6,019 bases of DNA from Geobacter sp. UBA1603 (lineage in GTDB: Bacteria; Desulfobacterota; Desulfuromonadia; Geobacterales; Pseudopelobacteraceae), in NCBI GenBank assembly GCA_002322035.1, contig DCNF01000002.1:44935-50953 (forward strand), in the 5' to 3' direction. Positions 1-5,806 of the stretch are shown here, in pieces. The position numbers and the translations under genes are program-made. How positions within the stretch are numbered: position 1 is the first letter of the stretch; every line of letters begins with the position of its first letter. The notes below the pieces were generated by a model. That model did not search any database. It saw only the letters and a list, made by a program, of their open reading frames with translations, and was not told where the DNA came from.

Positions 1-236
1 GGGTGGTATTTACCGATGACGTCACCGACCACGCGGGCCGATTTTTTGTAGGGCTTATTGTAGTCGTTGCCCATGTCGTACATGGCGTAGAGACAGCGGC
101 GGTGGACCGGTTTGAGGCCGTCGCGCACATCCGGCAGGGCGCGGCCGATGATGACCGACATGGCGTAATCCATGTAGGAGCGTTTCATTTCGTCTTCAAT
201 GTTAACGGCGATCTTGCTGGCGGGTGCTGTAGTCAT
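1..236 (-). CDS. gyrA: DNA gyrase subunit A, N-terminal fragment (cut by window edge)
   Basis: This is the start of the A subunit of DNA gyrase, the type II topoisomerase that introduces negative supercoils ahead of replication and transcription. Read on the minus strand from the ATG at 236-234, it gives 78 full codons plus CC (Pro79). It begins [17 protein letters not shown] and contains the family signatures [20 protein letters not shown] (about 24-43) and [18 protein letters not shown] (61-78). The pattern [13 protein letters not shown] favours GyrA over ParC. By recall of the E. coli protein the numbering is collinear, so the fragment stops just before the His80-Ser83 segment and well before the catalytic tyrosine; drug resistance and activity cannot be judged. 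A Shine-Dalgarno-like GAGGA sits six bases or fewer upstream. The gene is divergent from mraZ, with 247 bp between the two starts. Confidence 0.95.
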   Translation of the reverse strand, partial: MTTAPASKIAVNIEDEMKRSYMDYAMSVIIGRALPDVRDGLKPVHRRCLYAMYDMGNDYNKPYKKSARVVGDVIGKYH

Positions 237-241
237 TGATA

Positions 242-246
242 TCCTC
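242..246 (-). promoter_or_regulatory. gyrA ribosome binding site
   Basis: The minus strand reads ACGAGGATATCAATG. The GAGGA core (TCCTC on the + strand) lies 5-6 bases before the ATG at 236. It supports this start over the in-frame internal ATGs, which would remove conserved N-terminal residues. Confidence 0.7.
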
Positions 247-279
247 GTATGGCATATGATTCCGGTGTGTTATGGGCAG

Positions 280-297
280 CGCCCCAGGGCCGGGGCG
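280..297 (-). other. GC-only hairpin in the probable gyrA leader
   Basis: A perfect inverted repeat, CGCCCC (280-285) and GGGGCG (292-297), encloses a six-base loop. If gyrA starts transcription from the promoter called at 320-348, this 6-bp all-GC stem would form in its 5' UTR, about 44 bases upstream of the start codon. No T-run follows on either strand, so it does not look like an intrinsic terminator. It could be an mRNA stability element, a protein site or chance in GC-rich DNA. Confidence 0.4.
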
Positions 298-319
298 TAC
301 CAGTTTCGAGCGGCCTGAC

Positions 320-348
320 ACTATAGCACACGGTTTCCCGTTTGTCTC
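320..348 (-). promoter_or_regulatory. Probable sigma70 promoter of gyrA
   Basis: On the minus strand, GAGACA (348-343; four of six matches to TTGACA) is followed after exactly 17 bases by TATAGT (325-320; five of six matches to TATAAT). The bases TG lie one base before the -10, which makes it an extended -10. Transcription would start near 313 and give a leader of about 77 bases. This is the best promoter match I see upstream of gyrA, but it was read by eye. Confidence 0.5.
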
Positions 349-356
349 CTGGTTAG

Positions 357-376
357 TTATCCGCCCGTTATCCACC
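357..376 (+). promoter_or_regulatory. Two tandem DnaA-box-like 9-mers
   Basis: TTATCCGCC (357-365) and TTATCCACC (368-376) lie in the same orientation, 11 bp apart start to start, which is about one helical turn. Against the E. coli-type DnaA box TTATCCACA they match at 7 and 8 of 9 positions. They fall between the gyrA -35 (343-348) and the mraZ -35 (399-404), so a bound protein could affect either gene. The identification as DnaA sites is an inference from sequence and position. Confidence 0.4.
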
Positions 377-398
377 AGATTTGCAGTCAGATTTTATC

Positions 399-427
399 TT
401 GACATGGCCCTTGACCGCCGGTATAAA
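399..427 (+). promoter_or_regulatory. Strong sigma70 promoter of mraZ and the dcw cluster
   Basis: A perfect -35 hexamer TTGACA (399-404) is followed by a 17-base spacer and TATAAA (422-427), five of six matches to the -10 consensus. The start of transcription would fall near 433-435, giving a leader of about 50 bases that carries the MraZ-type repeats. It is the only strong promoter seen for the tightly packed genes downstream and probably drives the whole cluster. Confidence 0.8.
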
Positions 428-437
428 TTCCCACACG

Positions 438-473
438 GTGGAAAAAAGTGGATTATTATGGCAATTAGTGCCA
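438..473 (+). promoter_or_regulatory. Probable MraZ operator (10-bp-spaced direct repeats)
   Basis: Short G-rich units recur exactly every 10 bp: GTGGA (438-442), GTGGA (448-452), ATGGC (458-462) and a weaker GTGCC (468-472), with AT-rich five-base spacers between the first units. MraZ proteins are known to bind TGGGN-type direct repeats separated by five bases upstream of their own gene. The TGGNN cores here at 439, 449 and 459 keep that spacing but not the third G. The array begins just after the expected transcription start and ends against the ribosome binding site, a position that suits autorepression. Confidence 0.7.
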
Positions 474-479
474 AGAGGG
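473..479 (+). promoter_or_regulatory. mraZ ribosome binding site
   Basis: AAGAGGG lies four bases before the ATG at 484. It directly abuts the last repeat of the probable MraZ operator, so operator and translation start are packed together. It supports the ATG at 484, which also gives the usual MraZ N-terminus. Confidence 0.65.
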
Positions 480-483
480 TGGC

Positions 484-960
484 ATGTTCAGGGGTATTTT
501 CGAGACGACAATCGATGCGAAAGGTCGCACCAGTCTTCCCGCCCGTTTCAGGGAAATTCTGGTCGGAACCTATGGTGACGAGCGGTTTTTTCTGACCAAC
601 TCGGCACCGATCAGCCTCGGCGACGGACAGTTCAGTTCCGGCCTCCTCGTGTACCCCTACAACGAATGGTTCGCGTTCGAGGAGCGCTTCCGAACCAGCC
701 GGGGTTTCACTTCCGAGCAGCGCAAAAGCATCATGCACACCATAATTGCACCGGCCCAGGAGTGCTGTGCCGATAAACTGGGGCGCTTTGTCATCCCGCC
801 GACCTTCCGCCGGGACGCCGCCCTGGAGCGCGAGATCCAATTCGTGGGCACCATGGACAAAATCGAGATCTGGAGCTTGAGCGAGTGGGACAAGGTCCGG
901 GCCCGGAACATGATGAATTTCCCGAGCGGCACCGAGGCCGCTGCCGAACTGGGGCTGTAG
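484..960 (+). CDS. mraZ: Transcriptional regulator MraZ
   Basis: MraZ is a DNA-binding, AbrB-like-fold protein that is usually the first gene of dcw clusters and controls their transcription. The 158-residue product is close to the usual length of about 150. It shows the two family repeats: the first with DAKGR at 11-15 followed by TSLPARFR, the second with DKLGR at 97-101 followed by FVIPPTFR. These DxxGR motifs are the conserved DNA-contact turns of the family, which typically assembles into a ring that reads spaced direct repeats. The start at 484 has a good ribosome site and begins [15 protein letters not shown], typical for MraZ. Its TAG stop shares its G with the GTG start of rsmH. It probably represses or tunes its own promoter through the repeats at 438-473. 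Confidence 0.95.
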   Translation: MFRGIFETTIDAKGRTSLPARFREILVGTYGDERFFLTNSAPISLGDGQFSSGLLVYPYNEWFAFEERFRTSRGFTSEQRKSIMHTIIAPAQECCADKLGRFVIPPTFRRDAALEREIQFVGTMDKIEIWSLSEWDKVRARNMMNFPSGTEAAAELGL

Positions 961-1898
961 TGTCAGACTTCCGGCATCTATCGGTACTGCCGGATGAGGT
1001 TCTGCGTTTCCTTGATCCCCGCCCGGGGGGGGTGTATCTCGACGGCACGCTCGGCGGTGGCGGCCATGCGGAACTGATCCTTGAAAAGTGTGCTCCCGGC
1101 GGAATCCTGATCGGCATTGACCGGGACCGGCAGGCGCTTCAGGCAGCCAGCCAGCGACTGGCCACCCATGGCAAACGCTTTAAACCGGTTCAGGGCAACT
1201 TCGCCGGCCTGATCCAACATCTGGATCTTTTGCAGATCAAAAGCCTGGACGGATTCATCCTCGACCTGGGGGTTTCGTCTCATCAGCTCGATACCGCCAG
1301 CCGGGGTTTCAGCTTCCAGCAGGATGCTCCGCTGGATATGCGGATGGACACCGACGGTGGCCAGACAGCGGCTGACCTGTTGAACATCTGCACAGAGCAG
1401 GAGCTGGAGCGGATCATACGGGACTATGGCGAAGAACGCTGGGCACGAAGGATCGCGTCGTTTATCACTGACGCCCGCCAAAACGCCAGAATAGAGACCA
1501 CCATGCAGCTGGTCGACATTATCAAAGGCGCCGTGCCGCGAGCCATGTGGGATGAGCGGATCCATCCGGCAACACGCACATTCCAGGCGTTACGGATTGC
1601 GGTGAACGGGGAGCTTGCGAGCCTGGAGGAGGGCTTGCGTTCGGCCCTTGATCTCCTGGCCCCGGGCGGGAGAGGAGTGGCTATCTCGTTCCACTCACTG
1701 GAAGACCGAATCGTCAAGCACATGTTCCGGGAATACGCGACCGGCTGCATCTGCCCCCGGCGCGCCCCGCTCTGCACCTGCGGTCAGGCACCCCGCGTAA
1801 AGATTCTCACCGGCAGGCCGGTGACTGCGGGTAACGAAGAAAACCAGGCAAACCCCCGGGCACGCAGCGCCAAGCTGCGTGCTGTTCAAAAACTGTAA
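960..1898 (+). CDS. rsmH: 16S rRNA (cytosine-1402-N4)-methyltransferase RsmH (MraW)
   Basis: RsmH uses S-adenosylmethionine to methylate N4 of C1402 in the decoding centre of 16S rRNA. From a GTG start at 960 the product has 312 residues, matching the roughly 313 of E. coli. An ATG at 885 is in frame but would add 25 unlikely residues lying inside mraZ. Visible motifs are the SAM-binding loop DGTLGGGGH (28-36), [10 protein letters not shown] (102-111), [12 protein letters not shown] (202-213), ISFHSLEDR (242-250) and the C-terminal [12 protein letters not shown] CxC-x6-CxC cysteine cluster lies at 263-274; similar clusters occur in many non-enterobacterial homologues, by recall. The overlap TAGTG with mraZ and a weak GGGG upstream imply translational coupling. 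A run of eight G at 1025-1032 lies early in the gene. Confidence 0.95.
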   Translation: MSDFRHLSVLPDEVLRFLDPRPGGVYLDGTLGGGGHAELILEKCAPGGILIGIDRDRQALQAASQRLATHGKRFKPVQGNFAGLIQHLDLLQIKSLDGFILDLGVSSHQLDTASRGFSFQQDAPLDMRMDTDGGQTAADLLNICTEQELERIIRDYGEERWARRIASFITDARQNARIETTMQLVDIIKGAVPRAMWDERIHPATRTFQALRIAVNGELASLEEGLRSALDLLAPGGRGVAISFHSLEDRIVKHMFREYATGCICPRRAPLCTCGQAPRVKILTGRPVTAGNEENQANPRARSAKLRAVQKL

Positions 1899-1922
1899 GC
1901 CGGCAGCAAGGAGCGACAGAAG

Positions 1923-2264
1923 ATGGCACAATCACGGGCAGAATACGGCAAAGTTGCCGCGCCGCGTCCCTTCAGCGGGGCTGAACTTTTCTCCGGCAAG
2001 CTGGATGGCTTTCGATTCGTGATGATCTGTATGATTCTGCTGACGATTGTATCAGTGTTCCATGTCTGGTCACGCTTCAGAATTGTCGAACTCAACCTGC
2101 AACTGTCCGATGCCAGCCGCCAGATCCGCGAGGCGGAACAGGAACAGAAGCGGCTCAAACTCGAGGCAGCCTCCCTGCGCAACCCGGGGCGGGTTGAAAC
2201 AATCGCCAAGCAGGAACTTGGCATGGCACTTCCCACCGAGCAGCAGATTATCCTGGTCAAATGA
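1923..2264 (+). CDS. ftsL: Cell division protein FtsL
   Basis: FtsL is a small bitopic membrane protein that joins FtsB/DivIC and FtsQ/DivIB and helps activate the septal synthase FtsW-FtsI. The 113-residue product has a cytoplasmic N-terminus of about 29 residues, one transmembrane segment (about 30-49, FRFVMICMILLTIVSVFHVW), a charged heptad-like coiled coil (about 54-86) and the FtsL/DivIC tail pattern LRNPGRVETIAKQELGM (85-101) followed by LPTEQQ. The sequence is weakly conserved across the family, so the call rests on topology, this tail and position between rsmH and ftsI. AAGGAG at 1908-1913 lies nine bases before the ATG. The gene starts 24 bp after rsmH, and its TGA overlaps the ATG of ftsI. 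Confidence 0.9.
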   Translation: MAQSRAEYGKVAAPRPFSGAELFSGKLDGFRFVMICMILLTIVSVFHVWSRFRIVELNLQLSDASRQIREAEQEQKRLKLEAASLRNPGRVETIAKQELGMALPTEQQIILVK

Positions 2265-4228
2265 AAGACGAACGGGAAAAATGGGCCCGGGTCAGGATCA
2301 TTATGATCGGGACCTTTTTTGGCCTGTTGTTCCTGAGTGTGGTCTGTCGAGCCTTTTATCTCCAGATTGTTCAGCATGAAGAGCTGATAAAAAAAGCGGA
2401 GAAACAGCACCAGCACCGCGTCGAACTCACTCCGGCCCGCGGTGCGATTCTTGACCGGAACGGAGCCGCCCTGGCCGAATCGGTCAATATGGACTCCTGC
2501 TATGCAGAACCACGGCGGATCAAGGATGTGGACGGCACCGCTGCCGTACTGTCCCCGATCCTTAATATTTCCAAACAGGACCTGACCGCCAAACTGTCGG
2601 CCGATAAGTCATTCATCTGGGTTGAACGCTGGCTGCCTCCTGAAACCGCCACCCGCATCAAAAACATGAAACTGCCCGGCATCGGCCTGGCGCCGGAGTC
2701 GAAGCGCTTTTATCCCAATCTGGAGATCGCCGCCCACGTGATCGGCTTCACCGGGCGGGACCCCAACGGCCTTGAAGGACTGGAACGCAAATACGATTCG
2801 ACCATCCTGGGCAACACCGGCTACATGGTCACGGAGCGGGATGCGCTCGGGCGCAGCATTGCGGTGAAAAATATGGTCATTAAGAATTCATCGCCGGGCA
2901 AGAACCTGATCCTGACCCTCGATAAGACGATCCAGTACCATACCGAAAAAGAGCTGGCAAAAGCGGTTACCGAAAGCAACGCCAAGGGCGGAATGGCCAT
3001 CGTGATGGAGTCGGATACCGGGCGGGTGCTGGCCATGGCCAACTACCCCACATTCAACCCCAACTCCTACGCGCGCTACAGCCAGGTCAGCCTGCGTAAC
3101 CGCAGCGTGGCGGACAGTTTCGAACCAGGCTCGACCTTTAAGGTGTTTGTCGTCGCGGCTGCCTTGGAAGAAGGGCTGATCAAGCCGGGTGACATCTACA
3201 ACTGTGAAAACGGTACCTACAAGATTGCCGACCGGGTCATACACGATGACCATCCGCATCCGCGGCTGACAGTTTCCGATATCATCAAATATTCCAGCAA
3301 CATCGGGGCGGCAAAAATCGGCTTCAAGCTTGGCGATGAGCGCCTTTCCCGCTATCTGCGCAATTTTGGATTCGGCGAGCGGACCGGCATCGATCTTCCG
3401 GGAGAAGCGGTCGGCAATCTTCGCAAACGACTGTACGGCATCGAGTTGGCAACAACCGCTTTCGGTCAGGGGGTTTCACTTTCTGCCATCCAGCTGACCG
3501 CCGCCATGTCAGCCATCGCCAACGGCGGAAATCTGATGCGGCCCTATCTGGTTGAGCGGATTCTGGATGACGGCGGCCGGGAGGTTCAGAAGTTTGAGCC
3601 ACAGCTGCTGCGCAAGGTCATTTCCCCCGAGACATCTCACAAGGTTGCCCGGATGATGGAAACCGTCACCGGCGAAGGGGGTACCGGCACCAAGGCCGCC
3701 ATCGAAGGCTTCAAGGTCGCCGGAAAAACCGGGACAGCCCAGAAGGTTGATCCGGTTACACGGGCCTATTCGCCCTCCAAGCGGATCGGGTCCTTTGTCG
3801 GCTTCGTCCCGGCCGACAAGCCCAAGCTCACCATAACCGTGATCATCGATGAGCCGCAGGGGGTTAAATACGGCGGTGTTGTTGCCGCCCCCGCGTTTCG
3901 GGGGATCGCCCAGAACTCCCTGGCGTACCTGAAGATAATTCCCCAGGTTGAACCGGGTGCGACACCCAGGCCGGTCATGGCTGCCGCCCCGGCGCAGCCG
4001 CCCCAGGAGCAGCTGGCCGATGGCGATGCCCTCGATCTGCCGGGGCAGGGCTCGGTCATGCCGGATTTCCGCGGGATGAGCATGAGACGGGTACTGCAGG
4101 TTATGGAAAAACGGGGCATCAATATCAGGCTGCTCGGAAGCGGGCGGGCAGCCGAACAGAATCCGCCGCCCGGGCAGCGGATCCAGGGTAACGACGAAGT
4201 CTGGATCAAGTTCGTACCGTCCGCATGA
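2261..4228 (+). CDS. ftsI: Division-specific class B penicillin-binding protein (FtsI/PBP3-type) with a C-terminal PASTA domain
   Basis: This is the septal peptidoglycan DD-transpeptidase, anchored in the inner membrane and acting outside the cytoplasm with FtsW. The 655-residue protein has a membrane anchor at about 12-32, a PBP dimerisation region (about 55-205, with RGAILDRNG at 60-68 and the AAHVIGFTG segment near 157-165), and a transpeptidase domain (about 240-555). The three catalytic motifs are intact: STFK with nucleophile Ser291, SSN at 345-347 and KTG at 489-491. A Pro/Ala-rich linker (about 561-585) leads to one PASTA domain (about 598-653, starting VMPDFRGMS and holding QNPPPGQRI). 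PASTA is absent from E. coli FtsI and recalls SpoVD-like and some deltaproteobacterial proteins. The ATGA overlap with ftsL and no clear ribosome site imply coupled translation. Confidence 0.95.
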   Translation: MKDEREKWARVRIIMIGTFFGLLFLSVVCRAFYLQIVQHEELIKKAEKQHQHRVELTPARGAILDRNGAALAESVNMDSCYAEPRRIKDVDGTAAVLSPILNISKQDLTAKLSADKSFIWVERWLPPETATRIKNMKLPGIGLAPESKRFYPNLEIAAHVIGFTGRDPNGLEGLERKYDSTILGNTGYMVTERDALGRSIAVKNMVIKNSSPGKNLILTLDKTIQYHTEKELAKAVTESNAKGGMAIVMESDTGRVLAMANYPTFNPNSYARYSQVSLRNRSVADSFEPGSTFKVFVVAAALEEGLIKPGDIYNCENGTYKIADRVIHDDHPHPRLTVSDIIKYSSNIGAAKIGFKLGDERLSRYLRNFGFGERTGIDLPGEAVGNLRKRLYGIELATTAFGQGVSLSAIQLTAAMSAIANGGNLMRPYLVERILDDGGREVQKFEPQLLRKVISPETSHKVARMMETVTGEGGTGTKAAIEGFKVAGKTGTAQKVDPVTRAYSPSKRIGSFVGFVPADKPKLTITVIIDEPQGVKYGGVVAAPAFRGIAQNSLAYLKIIPQVEPGATPRPVMAAAPAQPPQEQLADGDALDLPGQGSVMPDFRGMSMRRVLQVMEKRGINIRLLGSGRAAEQNPPPGQRIQGNDEVWIKFVPSA

Positions 4229-4234
4229 CAACTC

Positions 4235-4272
4235 AAAACGCCAGCCTGCTTTCCGGCAGGTTGTGCCGTTTT
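4235..4272 (+). other. Imperfect hairpin between ftsI and murE
   Basis: In the 54-bp gap an outer stem AAAACG (4235-4240) pairs with CGTTTT (4267-4272). Inside it CAGCCTGC (4242-4249) pairs with GCAGGTTG (4256-4263) with one G-T pair, around the loop TTTCCG. Short unpaired bases separate the two stems. Only four T follow the GC-rich part and they belong to the outer stem, so a full intrinsic terminator is unlikely. A role as partial terminator, RNA processing site or mRNA stabiliser is possible. The murE ribosome site GGAG (4274-4277) begins two bases after the stem. Confidence 0.45.
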
Positions 4273-4282
4273 CGGAGAACAG

Positions 4283-5806
4283 ATGGAACTGACCCCGTTA
4301 CTGGCAGCAATCAGCGGATATGAACTCCACGGCGATCCGCATACGTCGGTGAGTTCGCTGACCTGCGACTCGCGCCGGGTTGAGCGGGGAGCGCTTTTTT
4401 TTGCGCTGCGCGGCGATTCCACTGACGGTCACCGCTTTATCGGCCAGGCTCTGGCGGCCGAAGCAGCGGCAATCGTCCTGGAAGACCCGGCCTTTGCTCC
4501 TTCAGGAACGCCCTGGATACGCGTCAATGACGGGCGTGCCGCCATGGCCAGAATGGCTGCCCGCTTCAACGGCGACCCGACCGCAACCCGCCCCCTGATC
4601 GGCATTACCGGCACGAACGGCAAAACCACCACCACCTACCTGATTGAAGCCATTCTGGGCGCTGCCGGCCTGCCGGCCGCGGTCCTCGGGACGATTGCCT
4701 ACCGTTTTGGTGCGACCGCGATTGAGGCATCCCACACCACCCCGGAATCGACCGAACTCCAGGCGGCGTTGAGACAGCTCGGGGCGGCCGGAGCCCGGGC
4801 ATTTGTCATGGAGGTTTCCTCCCATGCCCTGGAGCAGAGACGGGTTGACGGCTGTCATTTCGATGTGGGAATTTTCAGCAACCTGACCCGCGACCACCTG
4901 GACTACCACGGGACCATGGAGCAGTACCGTCAGGCCAAGCAGCGCCTGTTTTCCGAACTGCTGCGGCCCGACGAAATCAAAACCCGCCGCCGGGCGGTCA
5001 TCAACCTGGATGACCCCTGCGGCAGCGATCTCGCTTCGGCGGCAGCCTGTCCGGTACTGACCTATGCCATCGATGGACCTGCAGACATAACCCCGCTTCA
5101 GATGTCGCTGACCGTCGACGGGATCAGCGCCACACTGCTGACACCAGCCGGAGAGTTTTCATTTCGCTCACGGCTGGCCGGACGGTTCAATCTCTCCAAC
5201 ATTCTGGCGGCCGTCGGGGCCGGCATTGCCCTCGAACTACCGCTTTCGGCCATTACATCAGGTATTGAGGGGCACCGCACGGTCCCCGGCCGACTGGAGC
5301 GGGTCGACAATGCCAGTGGTGTGACCTGCCTGGTTGATTATGCCCATACCGGTGATGCCCTGGAAAATGTCCTGACCACCCTCAAGAATGTTGCCAGCGG
5401 CCGGATCATCACCGTTTTCGGCTGTGGCGGCGACCGCGACCCCGGCAAGCGCCCGGTCATGGGACGGATTGCCGCCAAATACTCAGACCTGGCTATCGTC
5501 ACATCCGATAATCCCCGCACCGAAGATCCGACCACGATCCTCGAACAGATCCGGGCCGGGATTCTTCCGCTTGGGCTGGCCGAGTACACACAAGAGCGGC
5601 TTGCCAGTGTTTCAGGCGAGAAAGGCTTCATCATCTGCGAGAACCGCCGCGAGGCGATCCGGCTCGCCGTGGAGACCGCACGGGCCGGAGACATTATCCT
5701 TCTGGCCGGCAAAGGGCATGAAGATTATCAGATCATCGGCACCGTCAAGCATCATTTCGACGATCGCGAAGAGGCGGCCGCCGCCTTTGCAGAAAAGGAA
5801 CGCTGA
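4283..5806 (+). CDS. murE: UDP-MurNAc-L-Ala-D-Glu: meso-diaminopimelate ligase MurE
   Basis: MurE is a cytoplasmic ATP-dependent ligase that adds the third stem-peptide residue to UDP-MurNAc-L-Ala-D-Glu. The 507-residue product is near the usual length of about 490-500. It shows the N-terminal uridine-binding domain (CDSRRVERGALFFALRG, 28-44, then DGH), the ATP P-loop GTNGKTTT (110-117), HTTPES (151-156), the lysine expected to be carbamylated in YRQAKQRLF (Lys219), and the C-terminal domain with GCGGDRDPGKRP (380-391) and GKGHEDYQ (476-483). DNPR at 409-412 is the motif associated with meso-diaminopimelate rather than lysine, so the wall should be the DAP type. GGAG at 4274-4277 lies five bases before the ATG. 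The TGA stop overlaps the ATG of murF by one base. A T8 run lies at 4395-4402. Confidence 0.96.
   Translation: MELTPLLAAISGYELHGDPHTSVSSLTCDSRRVERGALFFALRGDSTDGHRFIGQALAAEAAAIVLEDPAFAPSGTPWIRVNDGRAAMARMAARFNGDPTATRPLIGITGTNGKTTTTYLIEAILGAAGLPAAVLGTIAYRFGATAIEASHTTPESTELQAALRQLGAAGARAFVMEVSSHALEQRRVDGCHFDVGIFSNLTRDHLDYHGTMEQYRQAKQRLFSELLRPDEIKTRRRAVINLDDPCGSDLASAAACPVLTYAIDGPADITPLQMSLTVDGISATLLTPAGEFSFRSRLAGRFNLSNILAAVGAGIALELPLSAITSGIEGHRTVPGRLERVDNASGVTCLVDYAHTGDALENVLTTLKNVASGRIITVFGCGGDRDPGKRPVMGRIAAKYSDLAIVTSDNPRTEDPTTILEQIRAGILPLGLAEYTQERLASVSGEKGFIICENRREAIRLAVETARAGDIILLAGKGHEDYQIIGTVKHHFDDREEAAAAFAEKER

Noticed and set aside
3..239. Plus-strand 78-residue open frame at the left edge
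   Set aside because: It lies opposite the clearly conserved GyrA N-terminus, which explains the open frame.
411..416. TTGACC as an alternative -35 for mraZ
   Set aside because: It is only five bases from the -10 at 422; TTGACA at 399 has the ideal 17-base spacing.
272..595. Plus-strand open frame of 107 residues across the intergenic region
   Set aside because: It runs through the promoter and operator and into mraZ in another frame; no ribosome site or family resemblance.
885..959. Upstream ATG as the rsmH start
   Set aside because: It would add 25 residues with no RsmH similarity, translated inside mraZ; the GTG at 960 gives the family length.
978..1565. Minus-strand open frame of 195 residues
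   Set aside because: Shadow of rsmH, whose motifs occupy the same bases; no recognisable domain.
3509..4231. Minus-strand open frame of 240 residues
   Set aside because: Shadow of the ftsI 3' half in GC-rich DNA; low-complexity and no family pattern.
4235..4272. Reading the ftsI-murE hairpin as a full rho-independent terminator
   Set aside because: The stem is interrupted and only four T are present, within the stem itself; no new promoter for murE was seen in the gap.
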